A program made the translations under genes and the position numbers. Shown here one piece after another: positions 1-11,007 of a stretch of 64,000 bases of DNA. This DNA is from Rhynchospora pubera. Lineage: Eukaryota > Streptophyta > Magnoliopsida > Poales > Cyperaceae. Position 1 is the first letter of the stretch; every line of letters begins with the position of its first letter. The notes under the pieces were generated by a model. The model did no database searches, was not told the DNA's origin, and was given only the letters and a program-made list of their open reading frames with translations. The DNA lies in contig CM051459.1 of assembly GCA_028095005.1 (NCBI GenBank), forward strand, positions 274,555,229 through 274,619,228, read 5' to 3'.

Positions 1-443
1 ACTATGTCATGAAGGCTGATGATGATGCGTATTTCAGACTCGACAATTTATTCGATGCACTAAGAGATAAACCTAGAGTGGATACATACTGGGGTAAAGG
101 GTACCCTCCTTTAGACCAGGACAATCCGCCATACCTTGTTGGAATGGGGTACGCGCTGTCATGGGACCTGGTGCAGTGGATTGCCGAGTCAGATTTTGCT
201 CGAAATAATACACATGGCATTGAAGACATCAACTTGGCGATGTGGCTCAATGTAGCAGAAAAAGGGAAGAATAGGTTCAATATGAGGGAAAAAATGTACG
301 ATTTCCACGGTGTCGAGGCGAAGGATTTCCCGAACTACACAATCGCCGTGCATGTGCTGAAGAACGATTTCACATGGATGGTCACACTGAAGAACTTCAA
401 CGTGACAGGTGGGCTTGAACCATCTCCGTTTTACCACCTCTGA
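1..443 (+). CDS. GT31 family glycosyltransferase, C-terminal part (gene 1 of 4, cut by window edge)
   Basis: This is the C-terminal ~147 codons of a Galactosyl_T (GT31, beta-1,3-galactosyltransferase-like) protein. The frame is open to the left edge (codons Tyr-Val before Met at position 9), so that Met is internal and the true start lies upstream of the window. The visible part starts at the DxD metal/nucleotide-sugar motif (KADDDAYF). It continues through YWGKG, the GMGYALSWDL block and an ED-type acidic motif (GIEDINLAMWL), and ends in a conserved FYHL tail with TGA at 441-443. GT31 enzymes are type II Golgi proteins that transfer galactose or related sugars; the exact donor and acceptor cannot be read from sequence. 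It closely resembles the gene at 4517-5422, so the two are probably tandem duplicates. The usual ED..xG motif has Ala instead of Gly here. Family certain, substrate unknown. Confidence 0.9.
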   Translation, partial: YVMKADDDAYFRLDNLFDALRDKPRVDTYWGKGYPPLDQDNPPYLVGMGYALSWDLVQWIAESDFARNNTHGIEDINLAMWLNVAEKGKNRFNMREKMYDFHGVEAKDFPNYTIAVHVLKNDFTWMVTLKNFNVTGGLEPSPFYHL

Positions 444-2925
444 TCAATGATGATGAACAGAATTCTTATACATATATATTCTTTGATTAGTTTATTTGTT
501 TTAGTGTTTTTAACTATTATATAAATGTTATTTCAAGTGAACAACGTTTATTGATTTGTCAAGGAAGATATACAGTAGTCAATCGACAGGAAAATTATAG
601 AATTTTGAATGACAAGAACTCATGTTTAATTCGAAATGACCCAGATCTCTGGAATAACATAGTCCGAGGGAATATTCAACGGACAGATTTTTTTTGTCAC
701 TCTCCCATGTGACATTTTGTACACCATTTACCACTGTCATGTCATGTTTAGGGCTGTCAAAGGAGTATTCGTCCACGTTTTCTGTGATTGTTTCGTTCAG
801 AACGGAATGACTAACGGTATGAATTTTCATTTCGATTAAAAAAATGGAACGGTAACAAAATAGATTTCGTTGTATGTTTATGTGGTATATAATTGAAATT
901 TGATCATTTCATCCTATTTTGTCCAAACGAAATAGCTAACGGAATACACAGTAAGTTTCGTTGTAGAAACAGAACGTCCAAACAAAACGGCCCATTCCAT
1001 TTCCGTTTGACATGTTTGACAGGCCTACTCATGTTATAATTTTCCGTGTTTTGCGGACCTACCAGACAAAATTCTAGAAAACTGCTATTTCTGCGCCAGC
1101 AATTTAATGACACATGAAAAAACGAAAACATCGTTTTGTACAATTTTTTGTAGAAGTTTTAAATATACATACATATATTCTTGCGGCTGTTAGTTTCAGC
1201 TTGGCAGCAACTTAATAATTTCCAGTCGTATATGTCCGATCTGAAACGAACAAAAATGAATTCTTTCTTTGGACGAATGATACTGATCCCTCAAAGTCTC
1301 AAACATGCATATTAATATAGCAGTTATAATTTTTTTTTTTCACTTTTTCTTGCTGACTGTTAATTCTCTGGTTAGAAAGGGTCTAGATCTACCAGAAGTT
1401 AACGCCAGTCTTGGACAAACAATTAGATCTTTATCATTGAACAGCACATTTAAAATATTTAGATTTTTGTTAATTAGGTACGACGAATATATATTTTTTT
1501 CCCTTACAGTTCAACTTAGGTTCACCTTGTTTGGAATAGCTTTACCATCTTTTGATTTTCCTTTTTATGTTTTCTGACAGTTGAGTTAATTTATTGCAGT
1601 CCTTCGCCTTTAATCTCAAAAGTGAAGAATATTTTAGGCCTGGATATATTTGCTGTCTTAAGCGCTAAACGTTATCCAACTAACTAAATTAAAATTAAAA
1701 TCAAATAAAGGTTAACCACACGTAAGCAATCTGCAGGGATAAATTAATGGTTCACATATTGTACTTACCTGGGAACGAATAAGTGATGTAGACGTATTTT
1801 TGGATTTTCTTTCGGAATTCAATTGAATAATTGACAAAGTTTAGAGTACGTTCTTATTTTTTTTTTAAAGGACAAAAGCATATATATAGTAACCTCTCTT
1901 AATTTAGTTGGATTTCTAGTCTGGATGCACTTTGTTGTTTACTATTACTTTCCTTTTTTTTTCATACTACTGATAAAAGGTCTCATGTAATCAAAGAATC
2001 ACAATAGAAATATTATTTTATATTTTTGGAGGGAACGGAAAGAGCAATTAATTTATTATATATGTTGACAATTGTTCACTGGACCTATATATGATTAAAA
2101 GTTAAAACTTCCAATGGGCACTTTCCTGCAGAAGTAGACCTGGTGTTCTGGGGGTTGCTCAATCAGCGTCAGATGTCATCTTTCAGTTATTTATTGCGAT
2201 TAGCGTCTACAAATAAATTTGCGAAGTTAATTATTTAAGGCTATTAAGGGGACCACTTCAATTCATCAGAAAAAAAGGGGACTACTTCAAAGCACAAATG
2301 TAGCTTACGTAATCACGATATGGACAAAGTACTTTGTACCTAATGTTCATTTAATGCCATTTGGCCCTCTGTTTGTTAGCGTCTAATTCCTCTCTAATCT
2401 CACATTCTCACCTGGCTGCTTATAAGAAATTGAATGAGCATGAAATGGGTGCAAAATATCCAATGCGCATAGAAAATAGTCAAAAATTGAATAAAAAATA
2501 GTATTATATATATCCATAATATTTAATTATGGTAGGTTTATAAATTTTCTGCTTTCACACTATAATTTACACCAACTGATATATTTTATATAGAAAGTGC
2601 ATAGAAGATGCTTAATTTGTGTTTTTTTTTAATAATTATTGGCGAACTTAAAAGAAAGTCACTACTTTAGAGAAAACTTTCTTGAAAATGCTTAACAATA
2701 TAATTTTTTTTTTGTATGATGAAACTATTCAAATTTCGTATGTATTTTAATATTTTTGCGATTGAAGTGAAAAACGAACATATCACATTAAAAAAGATAT
2801 ATGAACTCCGCCAATGTCAGAAATTTCAAAAAGAACAAAAGTAAAAATTATAAAACCAGAATATATACATGCTCAGTTGTTAATATACATCATCAATAAT
2901 TTTGCCTAAAGTACCGTGACACGTC
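444..2925. other. Intergenic, no gene recognised
   Basis: AT-rich spacer between the first GT31 gene and a foldback cluster. The short open frames on both strands (for example 579-830 on the minus strand and 1305-1577 on the plus strand) have no recognisable domain, low-complexity composition and no conserved partner in the window, so none is called. Confidence 0.6.
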
Positions 2926-3236
2926 CGTCAGTTCTCAACTTTGAAAGTTCAAATTACCGATTCGAACCGTCAAATATGATCTCCATATTGAAATCTCCTT
3001 GCTGACCAAAATTTTCATTTTTTTGAAATTTTTAAGTATTTTTTTCGGATTTTCAAAAACAGCAATTTTTGTAGGGTTCAGAACAAATCAGATTAACGAT
3101 TTTTGAAAATCCGAAAAAAATACTTAAAAATTTCAGAAAAATGAAAATTTTGGTCGGTAAGGAGATTTCAATATGGAGATCATATTTGACGGTTTGGATC
3201 GGTCATTTGAACTTTCAAAATTGAGATTTGACGGGG
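2926..3236. repeat. Foldback (inverted-repeat) MITE 1
   Basis: Two ~130-bp arms are near-perfect reverse complements. Left arm about 2926-3058 and right arm about 3096-3236, around a short loop of about 37 bp containing GTAGGGTTCAGAAC. Matching landmarks are CATATTGAAATCTCCTT on the left and AAGGAGATTTCAATATG on the right, and CCGTCAAATATGATCTCC against its complement. The end of the right arm (AAATTGAGATTTGACGGGG) recurs as a direct repeat at about 3299-3317. No coding capacity. A transcript would form a long hairpin. Confidence 0.85.
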
Positions 3237-3323
3237 TTTAACCGGGACTCCGATCAAAGCGCTTTGATTGAAGGCTCTCTCAAATTGAAGGCTTTCAAAA
3301 TTGAGATTTGACGGGGCTAATGT

Positions 3324-3655
3324 GCCATAGATGGCACAGAGGGTCCCGTGCCATAGAGTCGTTTTTCGAGATTCAAAATCCAAATGCTCAATTCGAACCG
3401 TTCAAGTTATTCACCACATTAAAATATTCTTGGAGACTAAATTTTACATTTTTTCGAATTTTTTTTATATTTATTATGATATTTTTAAAAAACGTTATAA
3501 TTGAAGTATTTCAGACCCTCCAATTTGAACATATCAAAATAAATACCAAAACATTTCAAAAAAAATGTAAAATTTGGTCTCAAATGGTATTTCAATATGG
3601 TGATCAATTTGAACGGTTTGGATCGACCGATTGAATTTCGGATCTTAAAAAAAGA
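3324..3655. repeat. Foldback MITE 2
   Basis: A second hairpin element, related to but distinct from the one before it. The left arm contains GAACCGTTCAAGTTATTCA and GGAGACTAAATTTTACA. The right arm has the complements TGTAAAATTTGGTCTCA and TTTGAACGGTTTGGATCG. It is preceded by GTGCCATAGATGGCAC, a GCCAT..ATGGC palindrome shared with the next element. No TSD was resolved, so the ends are approximate. Confidence 0.7.
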
Positions 3656-3660
3656 CTCAA

Positions 3661-3663
<3 letters not shown>

Positions 3664-3692
<29 letters not shown>
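3664..3692. repeat. (GA)n microsatellite
   Basis: About 14 uninterrupted GA units between two foldback elements. Confidence 0.95.
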
Positions 3693-3696
<4 letters not shown>

Positions 3697-3697
3697 G

Positions 3698-4052
3698 CTA
3701 ACGCGCCATCGATGGCACGTGCCATCAATTTTCTATCAACTCGTTTTTCGAAATTCAAAAGTCAAACGGTCGATCCAAACCATTCAAGTTGATCAAAATA
3801 TTGAAATACCTTTGGAGACCAAATTTTACATTTTTTTGAATTTTTTGTTATTTATTATGATATTTTCAAATTGGAGGGCCTGAAATACTCTAATCATAAT
3901 GTTTTTAAAAATATCATAATAAATAGCAAAAAAATTCGAAAAAATATAAAATTTGGTCTCCAAAGATATTTCAATATGAAAAACAACTTGAACGGTTTGA
4001 ATTGACCATTTGAATTTCGGATTTCGAAAATGACTTGATGGCACGTTAGTCA
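3698..4052. repeat. Foldback MITE 3 with GCCATC-type ends
   Basis: Third related foldback. The left end reads GCTAACGCGCCATCGATGGC and the right end reads GATGGCACGTTAGTC, giving an inverted GACTAACGTGCCATC terminus. The internal arms contain GGAGACCAAATTTTACA and its complement TATAAAATTTGGTCTCC, shared with foldback 2, so the two belong to one family. It lies directly 5' of the AT microsatellite and about 460 bp upstream of the GT31 start at 4517. Non-coding. Confidence 0.75.
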
Positions 4053-4057
4053 TTCTC

Positions 4058-4058
<1 letters not shown>

Positions 4059-4105
<47 letters not shown>
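4059..4105. repeat. (TA)n microsatellite
   Basis: About 23 TA units, adjacent to the right end of foldback MITE 3. Likely length-polymorphic. Confidence 0.95.
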
Positions 4106-4108
<3 letters not shown>

Positions 4109-4120
4109 ACTTAGTCCATT

Positions 4121-4168
4121 TGACACGTCGCGTCAATTGTGGCTTGACACGTCGCGTCAATTGTGGCT
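4121..4168. promoter_or_regulatory. Perfect 24-bp tandem duplication with W-box-like palindrome upstream of GT31 gene 2
   Basis: Two identical, directly adjacent 24-bp units contain TTGACACGTCGCGTCAA, which is flanked by inverted TTGAC/GTCAA arms. TTGAC is the core bound by plant WRKY factors. The unit is CpG-rich, unlike its AT-rich surroundings. It lies about 350 bp before the GT31 start codon, so a cis-regulatory role is plausible. That role is inferred from motif and position only. Confidence 0.5.
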
Positions 4169-4516
4169 ATCGAATACAGCTAATTAAACATGACCAGTTC
4201 TGAATTTTGAATCCTTCCATGCAAAGCACTCCTGTTCAAATTAAATCTCACTTTCATGCGTAGCACTTTGTCTCAGAAGGATACAAAAAACTTAATGCAA
4301 GAAAGAAAAAACATCTGGTTACAATAAACCAAGTCAATATAAACTGAACTTCTTTTTCTTTTTTCCAATCAGTCTCCCTCTCCGTCTCTTTCAATAGAAA
4401 TAACACATCTTCTATGAATCTTTTACCTACCAAAAAGGACGGCAAGCTTTAATCGCCTCTCTCTTAAAAAGTCCTGGTTTTTATCCCACAAATATAAGAG
4501 TTTTAGAAGAATAACA

Positions 4517-5422
4517 ATGTTTGAAAAAGGCATTTCTCAAAACCTAATTTTGGTTGTCATTCTTCCCCTAGCACTAGTATGTGCAATCTTCCTCTATGCA
4601 GTCCCTAATAGCAATTTCCAACTCAATTTATTCGCCAGCTGCCAGCAACCGGCTCTTTCTTCCCATTCCAATTCGGAACCCGAATTCAAAATCCTAATCG
4701 GCATCCTAACTCTTCCTGAAAAGTATGAGCGGCGCCAGATTATACGCAATGCCTATTCGTTGCAACAGCCTGCAATTCAAAATGGACAGATTGATGTGCG
4801 CTTTGTGTTCTGCAACCTCACCACAGGTGAACAAAAGACTTTCATCGCCATGGAAATTATGACGTATCGAGACATAATTATCCTCAACTGCACTGAGAAC
4901 ATGAACAAAGGAAAGACATATACCTACTTTGCAAGTTTACCTCACATGTTTCCCGGAAAACAGCGGCCATATGATTATGCCATCAAGTCAGACGAGGATA
5001 CGTATTTTCGGTTTAATAATTTGGTGGCATCGTTAAGAGATAAGCCAAGAGAGGATGTGTACTGGGGGAAAGGATTTGAACCTATGACAACTGACCCTAA
5101 GAATCCGCCTTTCATGGTCGGCATGGGGTACGCAATCTCGTGGGACCTGGTCGATTGGATCTCGACATCAGAATTTGCACGGAATAATTCAGAAGGCGTT
5201 GAGGATATCTTTGTGGGGTTGTGGCTTAACATAGGTGAAAAGGGGAAGAACCGGTACGATATGCGTGAAAAATTGTACGACTTTCACGGCGAGGAGCCGA
5301 AGGATTTCCCACCGGAAACGATCGCCGTTCACATGCTGAAGTTGGATTTTACATGGGCTGTAACCCTCAGAATGTTCAACGTGACAAATCGGCTTGAGTC
5401 GTCTAGGTTATACCATCTATGA
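4517..5422 (+). CDS. GT31 family glycosyltransferase (gene 2 of 4), intact, intronless
   Basis: A 301-aa type II membrane protein. Residues ~9-29 form the single hydrophobic signal anchor, followed by a short stem and the Galactosyl_T domain from about residue 57 (FKILIGILTLPEKYERR). Motifs seen are RFVFCNLT (95-102), the DxD-type triplet D159-E160-D161 in KSDEDTYF, VGMGYAISWDL, the acidic GVEDIFVGLWL block at about 227-237 and the terminal RLYHL. Potential N-glycosylation sites include N100-L-T, N124-C-T and N289-V-T. The family works in the Golgi, transferring galactose or related sugars onto glycoproteins, arabinogalactan proteins or polysaccharides; the substrate cannot be assigned. The start is the first ATG of the frame, just before the signal anchor. 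The middle residue of the DxD triplet is Glu where its neighbours have Asp, which the motif tolerates. The gene lacks the intron found in gene 4. Confidence 0.93.
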   Translation: MFEKGISQNLILVVILPLALVCAIFLYAVPNSNFQLNLFASCQQPALSSHSNSEPEFKILIGILTLPEKYERRQIIRNAYSLQQPAIQNGQIDVRFVFCNLTTGEQKTFIAMEIMTYRDIIILNCTENMNKGKTYTYFASLPHMFPGKQRPYDYAIKSDEDTYFRFNNLVASLRDKPREDVYWGKGFEPMTTDPKNPPFMVGMGYAISWDLVDWISTSEFARNNSEGVEDIFVGLWLNIGEKGKNRYDMREKLYDFHGEEPKDFPPETIAVHMLKLDFTWAVTLRMFNVTNRLESSRLYHL

Positions 5423-6439
5423 CCATATGTAATGTAGGGATAATTACTTTTTGCTTAGATATTCATTTCATTAATTTTGTTTGCTTTATTGATTTAATTT
5501 ATTTATTCTTTTTTTTTTTTGAAATGGTGTTGGTCCTGTCAGTTGGACGCGCAATTGTGCAAACAGATTGTTCGCATCTGTGACCGATTCTTTTTAGATT
5601 TGTTGACTAGTATAAAAAGTAAACCTTGGCAAGACGAGTTAAAAATGCTTATTTCGTTTGTTCTAGCCTTGTTGTCTAAGTCTTTGACGATGTCATTATC
5701 TTTTAATTAATTAGAGTCGTCGCAGCTTTCTGCTACAAATTCCGCAGAGCAGATAGTTTCTTTCAGTTCAACATATCATAATAGATATGCCCCCAACTTC
5801 AATTATGAATTAATTAAGATTTAAAAGCATATTTTCATTTTTCGTGGGTCCCTCGGCAATGACATAGACATGATATGATCACGTTGTTAGGCTCCTCTAT
5901 TAGATTTCTGATGTTGATATATTCCTTCACCCCCTCCTAAATTAATGGCATTGAATTCTTTGAATAATACTTGAAAATGTTAGATTTGTTTTGAAATCTA
6001 ACAGACCAGATGCAGTTTGAAGAATTATTTATCTATTTGCCTGTTTTCTAATATTGCAAACAATTAATGTGAAATAAAAAAAAACGATTTGTGTTTTAAA
6101 TATTTTTTTTCTTTTGCAACTTTTTCTAAAAATGATTTCTGCTATTTAAAAAAATATTTACGGTGAGTATTTGTCTGTTCGGCTTCATTAATAATGGTAG
6201 AGGATCAATGAGATTGAACATCAGGTCAAGTCTCAATGGATGGACGGACAGATGATTTAGAGAGTAGAATCTCTGTGGTTCTCTCATGTGGCAATTTATG
6301 CAGTGAGTTGGTCTCTCAGAGCATTCAACGTCATTCCTGTATGCACTTTTCAAAATTTGCTCCACTCATCGGACTTTCATCTGTAGTTCTGTACCAAATG
6401 ACTTTCGTCTGTACTACTCACTCCTATGAATTCTATCAA
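5423..6439. other. Intergenic, nothing recognised
   Basis: AT-rich 3' flank of GT31 gene 2. Short frames at 5519-5710 and 6126-6365 show no domain. No RNA gene or TIR element was found here. Confidence 0.55.
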
Positions 6440-6589
6440 GGCTCCGTTTGGATTTCATTTGAAAAGAAAGGAAGAAGAAATAAGAGAAAAAAATTATTAT
6501 AAACAATCTAAATTTTTCACAAAGTTACACACTTCTCAATATTTCTTCCTACTTCTTCCCTTCTTCCCACACCTTATTCAAACGGAGCC
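6440..6589 (-). mobile_element. PIF/Harbinger-type MITE, copy M1
   Basis: Terminal inverted repeats GGCTCCGTTTGGAT and TTCAAACGGAGCC bound ~150 bp. The internal signature (complement of TTTGTGAA...TTGTTTAT) is shared with four other copies at 51.2, 56.6, 57.8 and 59.6 kb. This copy is inverted relative to three of them. The GG(N)CCGTTTGGAT termini resemble Tourist/Harbinger-type MITEs. No clear 3-bp TSD here. Confidence 0.8.
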
Positions 6590-7045
6590 AGAGATAATTA
6601 ACCGGAAAATGAGTTATAGTTACCGGCTTACCCCACACAATCATTTGTAGTCTAATGTGTGTGTGTGTGTGAGTTTTTTTTTTTTTTTGACTGATGAGTT
6701 TAGTAATTCACCCAGTTCTAAATGTTGAGTCAGTGGCGTTTATTAATTTATTATACACTGATATGAAAAGTCCGATTATTCGCCGATCGGACCAGCGATA
6801 ATTAGCAAGTTCATAAAAAGGCGTGACCCGGTATATTTGACAATTCACATCAAAATTTTTGTTCGAGTGATGCGGAATTTATAAATTTATTAGTCCCTAT
6901 AAAATACGAACTCACTCATCATTCATTCCGAACCGTACAATTTTATGATATAAATTTATTAAGCATTATTTTAGTCCCTATAAAATTTTTTTCCCAGAAA
7001 TGTATTTCAATGGAATTTGGTCATAAAACCCATTAAGCATATAGT

Positions 7046-7364
7046 GCATAAGATTTTCTATGCACCACGGATTTTTTCGAGAGTATTTTTGTAAATTGAT
7101 AAATTTAATTTAACCAATGTAATTTACATATTGAAATCTCATAAAAAATCAAATTTTTAATTTTTGATATTTTATTACTAATAGTATAACATTCCAAAAA
7201 TGACATGTTTTAAAAAATTCGAAAAGAATAGTAATAAAATCTCAAAAATTGTAAAATTTGATTTTCTATGAGATTTCAATATGTAGATTAGATAGGTTAA
7301 ATTAGATTTATCAATTTATAAAAATACTTCCGAGAATGTCCGCGGTGCATAGATAGTCCTATGC
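7046..7364. mobile_element. Foldback MITE with GCATA...TCTATGCACC ends
   Basis: Long terminal inverted repeats. The left end has TTCTATGCACCACGGA and GAGAGTATTTTTGTAAATTG, the right end has CCGCGGTGCATAGA and ATAAAAATACTTCC. Both arms continue inwards through a CATATTGAAATCTCAT block and its complement. Non-coding. The internal CATATTGAAATCTC resembles the arms of foldback MITE 1, so the elements may be distantly related. Confidence 0.75.
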
Positions 7365-8110
7365 AATATGGTGCGTATTAAACTTTCTTCCGAAATATAA
7401 CAATTTTAGCACCGAAAGCGCAGGAAACGAATTTTGATGTTTTCAAAGTTTTAAAATTATCAATATTAATTCTAATTTTCTTTGAAAGCTAATAGAATTA
7501 ACCAAGTCAAATATTATTTTTCATTGAGATTTTAGACTTTGTAGTATATATCTACTAATTTTTTAGTATAATTTTAAAAAACTATAATAAATTTTTATGT
7601 TATAGTATATATTAATATGCGTAATTTACAAAAATATTCAAGTAAATTATACCAAAAATATCATTATGATTTTTAGGCTGCTTTACCATGGTATAAATTG
7701 TTAAACCATAAAAATGATATCATATCTTTAAACATTGCTAAATGGTTCTTCTACTTGCTAATTGAATAGATAAATATTGATTTGGTTTTAAAATTATATT
7801 AATTAATATGTAAAAAAAAAACTGATATGATCCATATGCACAATCGTCAGTTTCATCATGTGCTGGCTTCGCTCCACTGTTTATATGTCGTAAATCGGTT
7901 TTATTTTTTTTTTTCAGAACTCACAATAATGCTCATCATCATTATTCTTGGTTAGAGCTAGCATCTAAGTATCTAACGTTCTTTATTTGTGTTTTCTTAA
8001 TTATCATAATTATCAATACTTGTATATAATTTTTCTAAATTCAGACTATTTATTCAGAAAGACATAACCTAGTTAGTAAAGACTTTATGCATACGAACTT
8101 TATTGGAGGA
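7365..8110. other. Intergenic, nothing recognised
   Basis: Very AT-rich DNA with no open frame of note, no inverted repeat and no RNA gene that I could see. Confidence 0.5.
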
Positions 8111-8259
8111 TTTTTTTTTTTTTGAGATAAATTGGGTCTAACCCACCTAACTTTATTTTAAAATTAAATGTCTATTAAAGACCTCCAACCGGATTTCGAA
8201 TCTGTGATCTTTCACTCAAGATGCATTGCTCTTTGCCACTAAACAAAGAGCTAGTTCTC
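8111..8259 (-). mobile_element. tRNA-derived SINE family S, copy 1
   Basis: On the minus strand it reads from a tRNA-like head (TAGTGGCAAAGAGC, A-box-like, then GATTCGAAATCC, B-box-like) to a poly-A tail, seen as the T-run at 8111-8123. Two further copies lie at 52846-52983 (minus) and 60371-60512 (plus). They share the GCAATGCATCTTGA head, the GGAGGTCTTT middle and the AATTTATCTTAAAA tail. The B box and A tail suggest a Pol III SINE mobilised by LINE machinery. No TSD was resolved here. Confidence 0.7.
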
Positions 8260-8284
8260 AATTATTGTGGTTAATAATTGATTA

Positions 8285-8957
8285 CAATATGACAAACTTG
8301 ATCCTTGTATATCTCGATTAAAATCTATTTTCTGAATTTTCAAATTTGAAAGGAGCGCAAAATCCAATTGGTGCTCTAAATATTGCTGCTTCCACGAATA
8401 TGTAAATTATCGTTTTGTAGAGTTTTACATAAATTTGAATTTTGAAATGAAGCTGAACTCGATTTGATGCTCTGTTTGAGAACTCGCTCAAAATAATTTT
8501 ACTTCATCTAAAAACTTCAACTACCTTAATTACCTTTTTATTGAAAGTTTGGTAGAAGTACTAGATTATAAAAAGGTATCTCCACAAAGTTTAAAATTGG
8601 ACCTAAAAAAATTTACAAGCAGATTTTAAAATATAAATACCATCTCGTCAAGCTTACAGCTTCAATTTTTCTAATTAGATGGTCACTCATCATCTTGTAC
8701 TTTTTCTACAGTTTTTTAGTTTCTTTGTAGAACATATTTTTTATGCTTAAAATTAAAATATCTGCTTGTGTCGTCATTAAGTTCTCTAGTTTTGTACTTC
8801 TCTATTCCCACCTACAACTTAACTACCGAAGCATCAGGAATAAGAAAAGATTAACTGCCTACCGACCTCCTGTTAGTTAATTATGAACCACTCAACTGTG
8901 ATCTCAGTAGCGAAACAAAAGAAATGAGTTATAAATTTTTTTTTTAATATTTTACAG

Positions 8958-9004
<47 letters not shown>

Positions 9005-9960
9005 GTTCTTAAATTATGATGATAATATTGGATTAAAATATTACAATAATTTTTTGTTCTATATAAATCCCTCTGTTTTTTTTTTCTGAAACAAGCGGAG
9101 AGCTCCACGACTTTTCACTAATAGGGAAAGTTTATATAAAATGTGATGAACTTGATCCTTGCACATTTTGATTAAATCTTTTATCTAAATTTTTTATTCA
9201 ATTTTCATTTGAAACGAGGCTGAAAATCATCATCATTATTATTATTTCTTTTTTCGAAGATGCTCAAAATCATTTTTTTTAAGATGCTTAAAATGTTTGA
9301 TGCCGTCATAATTGCTGTCTTAAAAATAGTAAATTTTCGCTTTGGAGAAATTTACCTTAAATTGAAAGGGGGCCTAAATCTATCTGATACTCTGTTTCAT
9401 GACTTGCTGAAAAAGAAAATATTTTATTTACATCTATAAATTGAACAAACGATCTTAGCTTTTCTGAAAGTGTAGTAAAAACACTAGATTTTTTTTTTTT
9501 TGAGAAACACCCGTAGGCCATAAAAACACTAGATTTAATTAATAAAAAGACTACCTCGAAATTATAAATTTTGGTACTTCCCACCTGGCCCTCAAAAAAA
9601 AATTTATAAATTTTCGAGTTAAAAGTTTGTACAAGAAGGTTTAAAATATAAACCCCATCTTGAGACAAGCTTACAACTTCATATTATTATTATCTAATTA
9701 AGAGAACATTATTAAGGTAAATTGTCATGCATACAAGAAAATCCCACTTTAACTAACTCAAAAGACATTTAAAATTAATATAATCACTTATTATTTTTTT
9801 AATTTCTTTCTCGATACTTTTTTTATTGTTAACGGCACGCTATTTTGAGTTCGAAGTTCTCTAGTTTTTTGCACTTTTATTGTTCTCAGATCCCACCTAG
9901 AACTTAAACTATATCGACCTCATTAGATCTCAGTAATTTTTTTTTAAAAAAAAAAACTGG
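8285..9960. repeat. Diverged tandem duplication of a non-coding segment
   Basis: About 8285-8920 and about 9140-9960 are old direct duplicates. Matching landmarks in the same order are AACTTGATCCTTG, GATGCTCTGTTTGAGAACT against GATACTCTGTTTCATGACT, TTTAAAATATAAATACCATC against TTTAAAATATAAACCCCATC, AAGCTTACA(G/A)CTTC, and AGTTCTCTAGTTTT followed by CCCACCTA. Copies have diverged by substitutions and indels. No coding sequence was recognised in either. Confidence 0.7.
8961..8999. repeat. (AT)n microsatellite
   Basis: About 19 AT units between the two halves of the duplicated spacer. Confidence 0.95.
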
Positions 9961-10428
9961 GATCATAATGATAAATTAAGAAGATTCCGCCATGACAAGA
10001 ACTGCACAAGTAACAAACACACACTCTCTGTTGGACGAATATTTATTCTACAAATTAGAACTTAAAAAAATGCACAATTCCCAATCCGGTGATCCGAATG
10101 CAGAATCTGTAAACAAAAAATCTTAAATAGGAAATCAGCTAGAATTAAGAAACACAGACTTGTGTACATATTAGGCAGCATGAGTCTACATCTGCGACAG
10201 TGCTAGCTAGACGCATTATAATGGGTTCTATATTTTTATTCATTAATTTTCATAACAACTTCTTAATTATATGAATGTTCATAAGATATGATTTTCATAA
10301 AAGTATAAAACATATATTCTTCCAATTTTTTGCTTAACCTATTTCATTTATTAACAATTACAACGAACGAATTGTGATTTTCCAGCATCTCCAACTGCAA
10401 ACCGTAGATATTTATCGAGTTCCTTAAT
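9961..10428. other. Intergenic, nothing recognised
   Basis: AT-rich DNA leading to the LINE target site. No frame, TIR or RNA gene was identified. Confidence 0.5.
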
Positions 10429-10603
10429 TCTCTCTCACGACGCCAGAGACTGAGCTACCTTTGGTAGAAAAGATGACTTGTGATGAGAAGTTATATTCTG
10501 GTGTGGAGATGAATACAACCAATCAACTCAATCTAGAGAGGAAGCTAGTGGTGTTCAATCAATCTCCCATTGAACCTATTCTCCAGCAAAGACTGCTAGT
10601 GGC

Positions 10604-10981
10604 ATGGAGGCAACTAGACAGAGTCTGAGGCAGAAGCTGTTGAAGCCTTCTCAACATGTGCAAGATAGAGCAATTTAGAGAGTGAAAGAGAAGAATCTGG
10701 AAGTCCCTGCTCCTGGTAAGTTCAATGCTTTAGATGATTTTCCTTTTAATGATCTAAATGATGAGGAGGCTTTGAGATTATTTGACTGTTGTGGAATTGT
10801 GTTAGCAGATACAATTGATGAGAGTATTGCTAACATACAATTTCTTAGAACTCTTTCAAAGCAACAGTTTGATTCTACTATAGATGAAATTGAATTCAAA
10901 TTACAGCATGGTCCTAGATTTTTAAGGAGAGATAGAGAGAAAAAAGATAAGCTGGATAAAATTATATGTGGGGTAAGATAA
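10604..10981 (+). pseudogene. LINE ORF1 C-terminal fragment
   Basis: Residual frame of the LINE first protein, broken by a TAG at 10676-10678. It includes the peptides VKEKNLEVPAPGKF and NALDDFPFNDLNDEEALRLF. No zinc knuckle or DUF4283-type RNA-binding domain remains, consistent with 5' truncation. It is assigned to ORF1 by position immediately 5' of the endonuclease rather than by a recognised domain. Confidence 0.6.
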
Positions 10982-11007
10982 GTGGTTAAATGATGAAGAT
11001 GCTTTGT

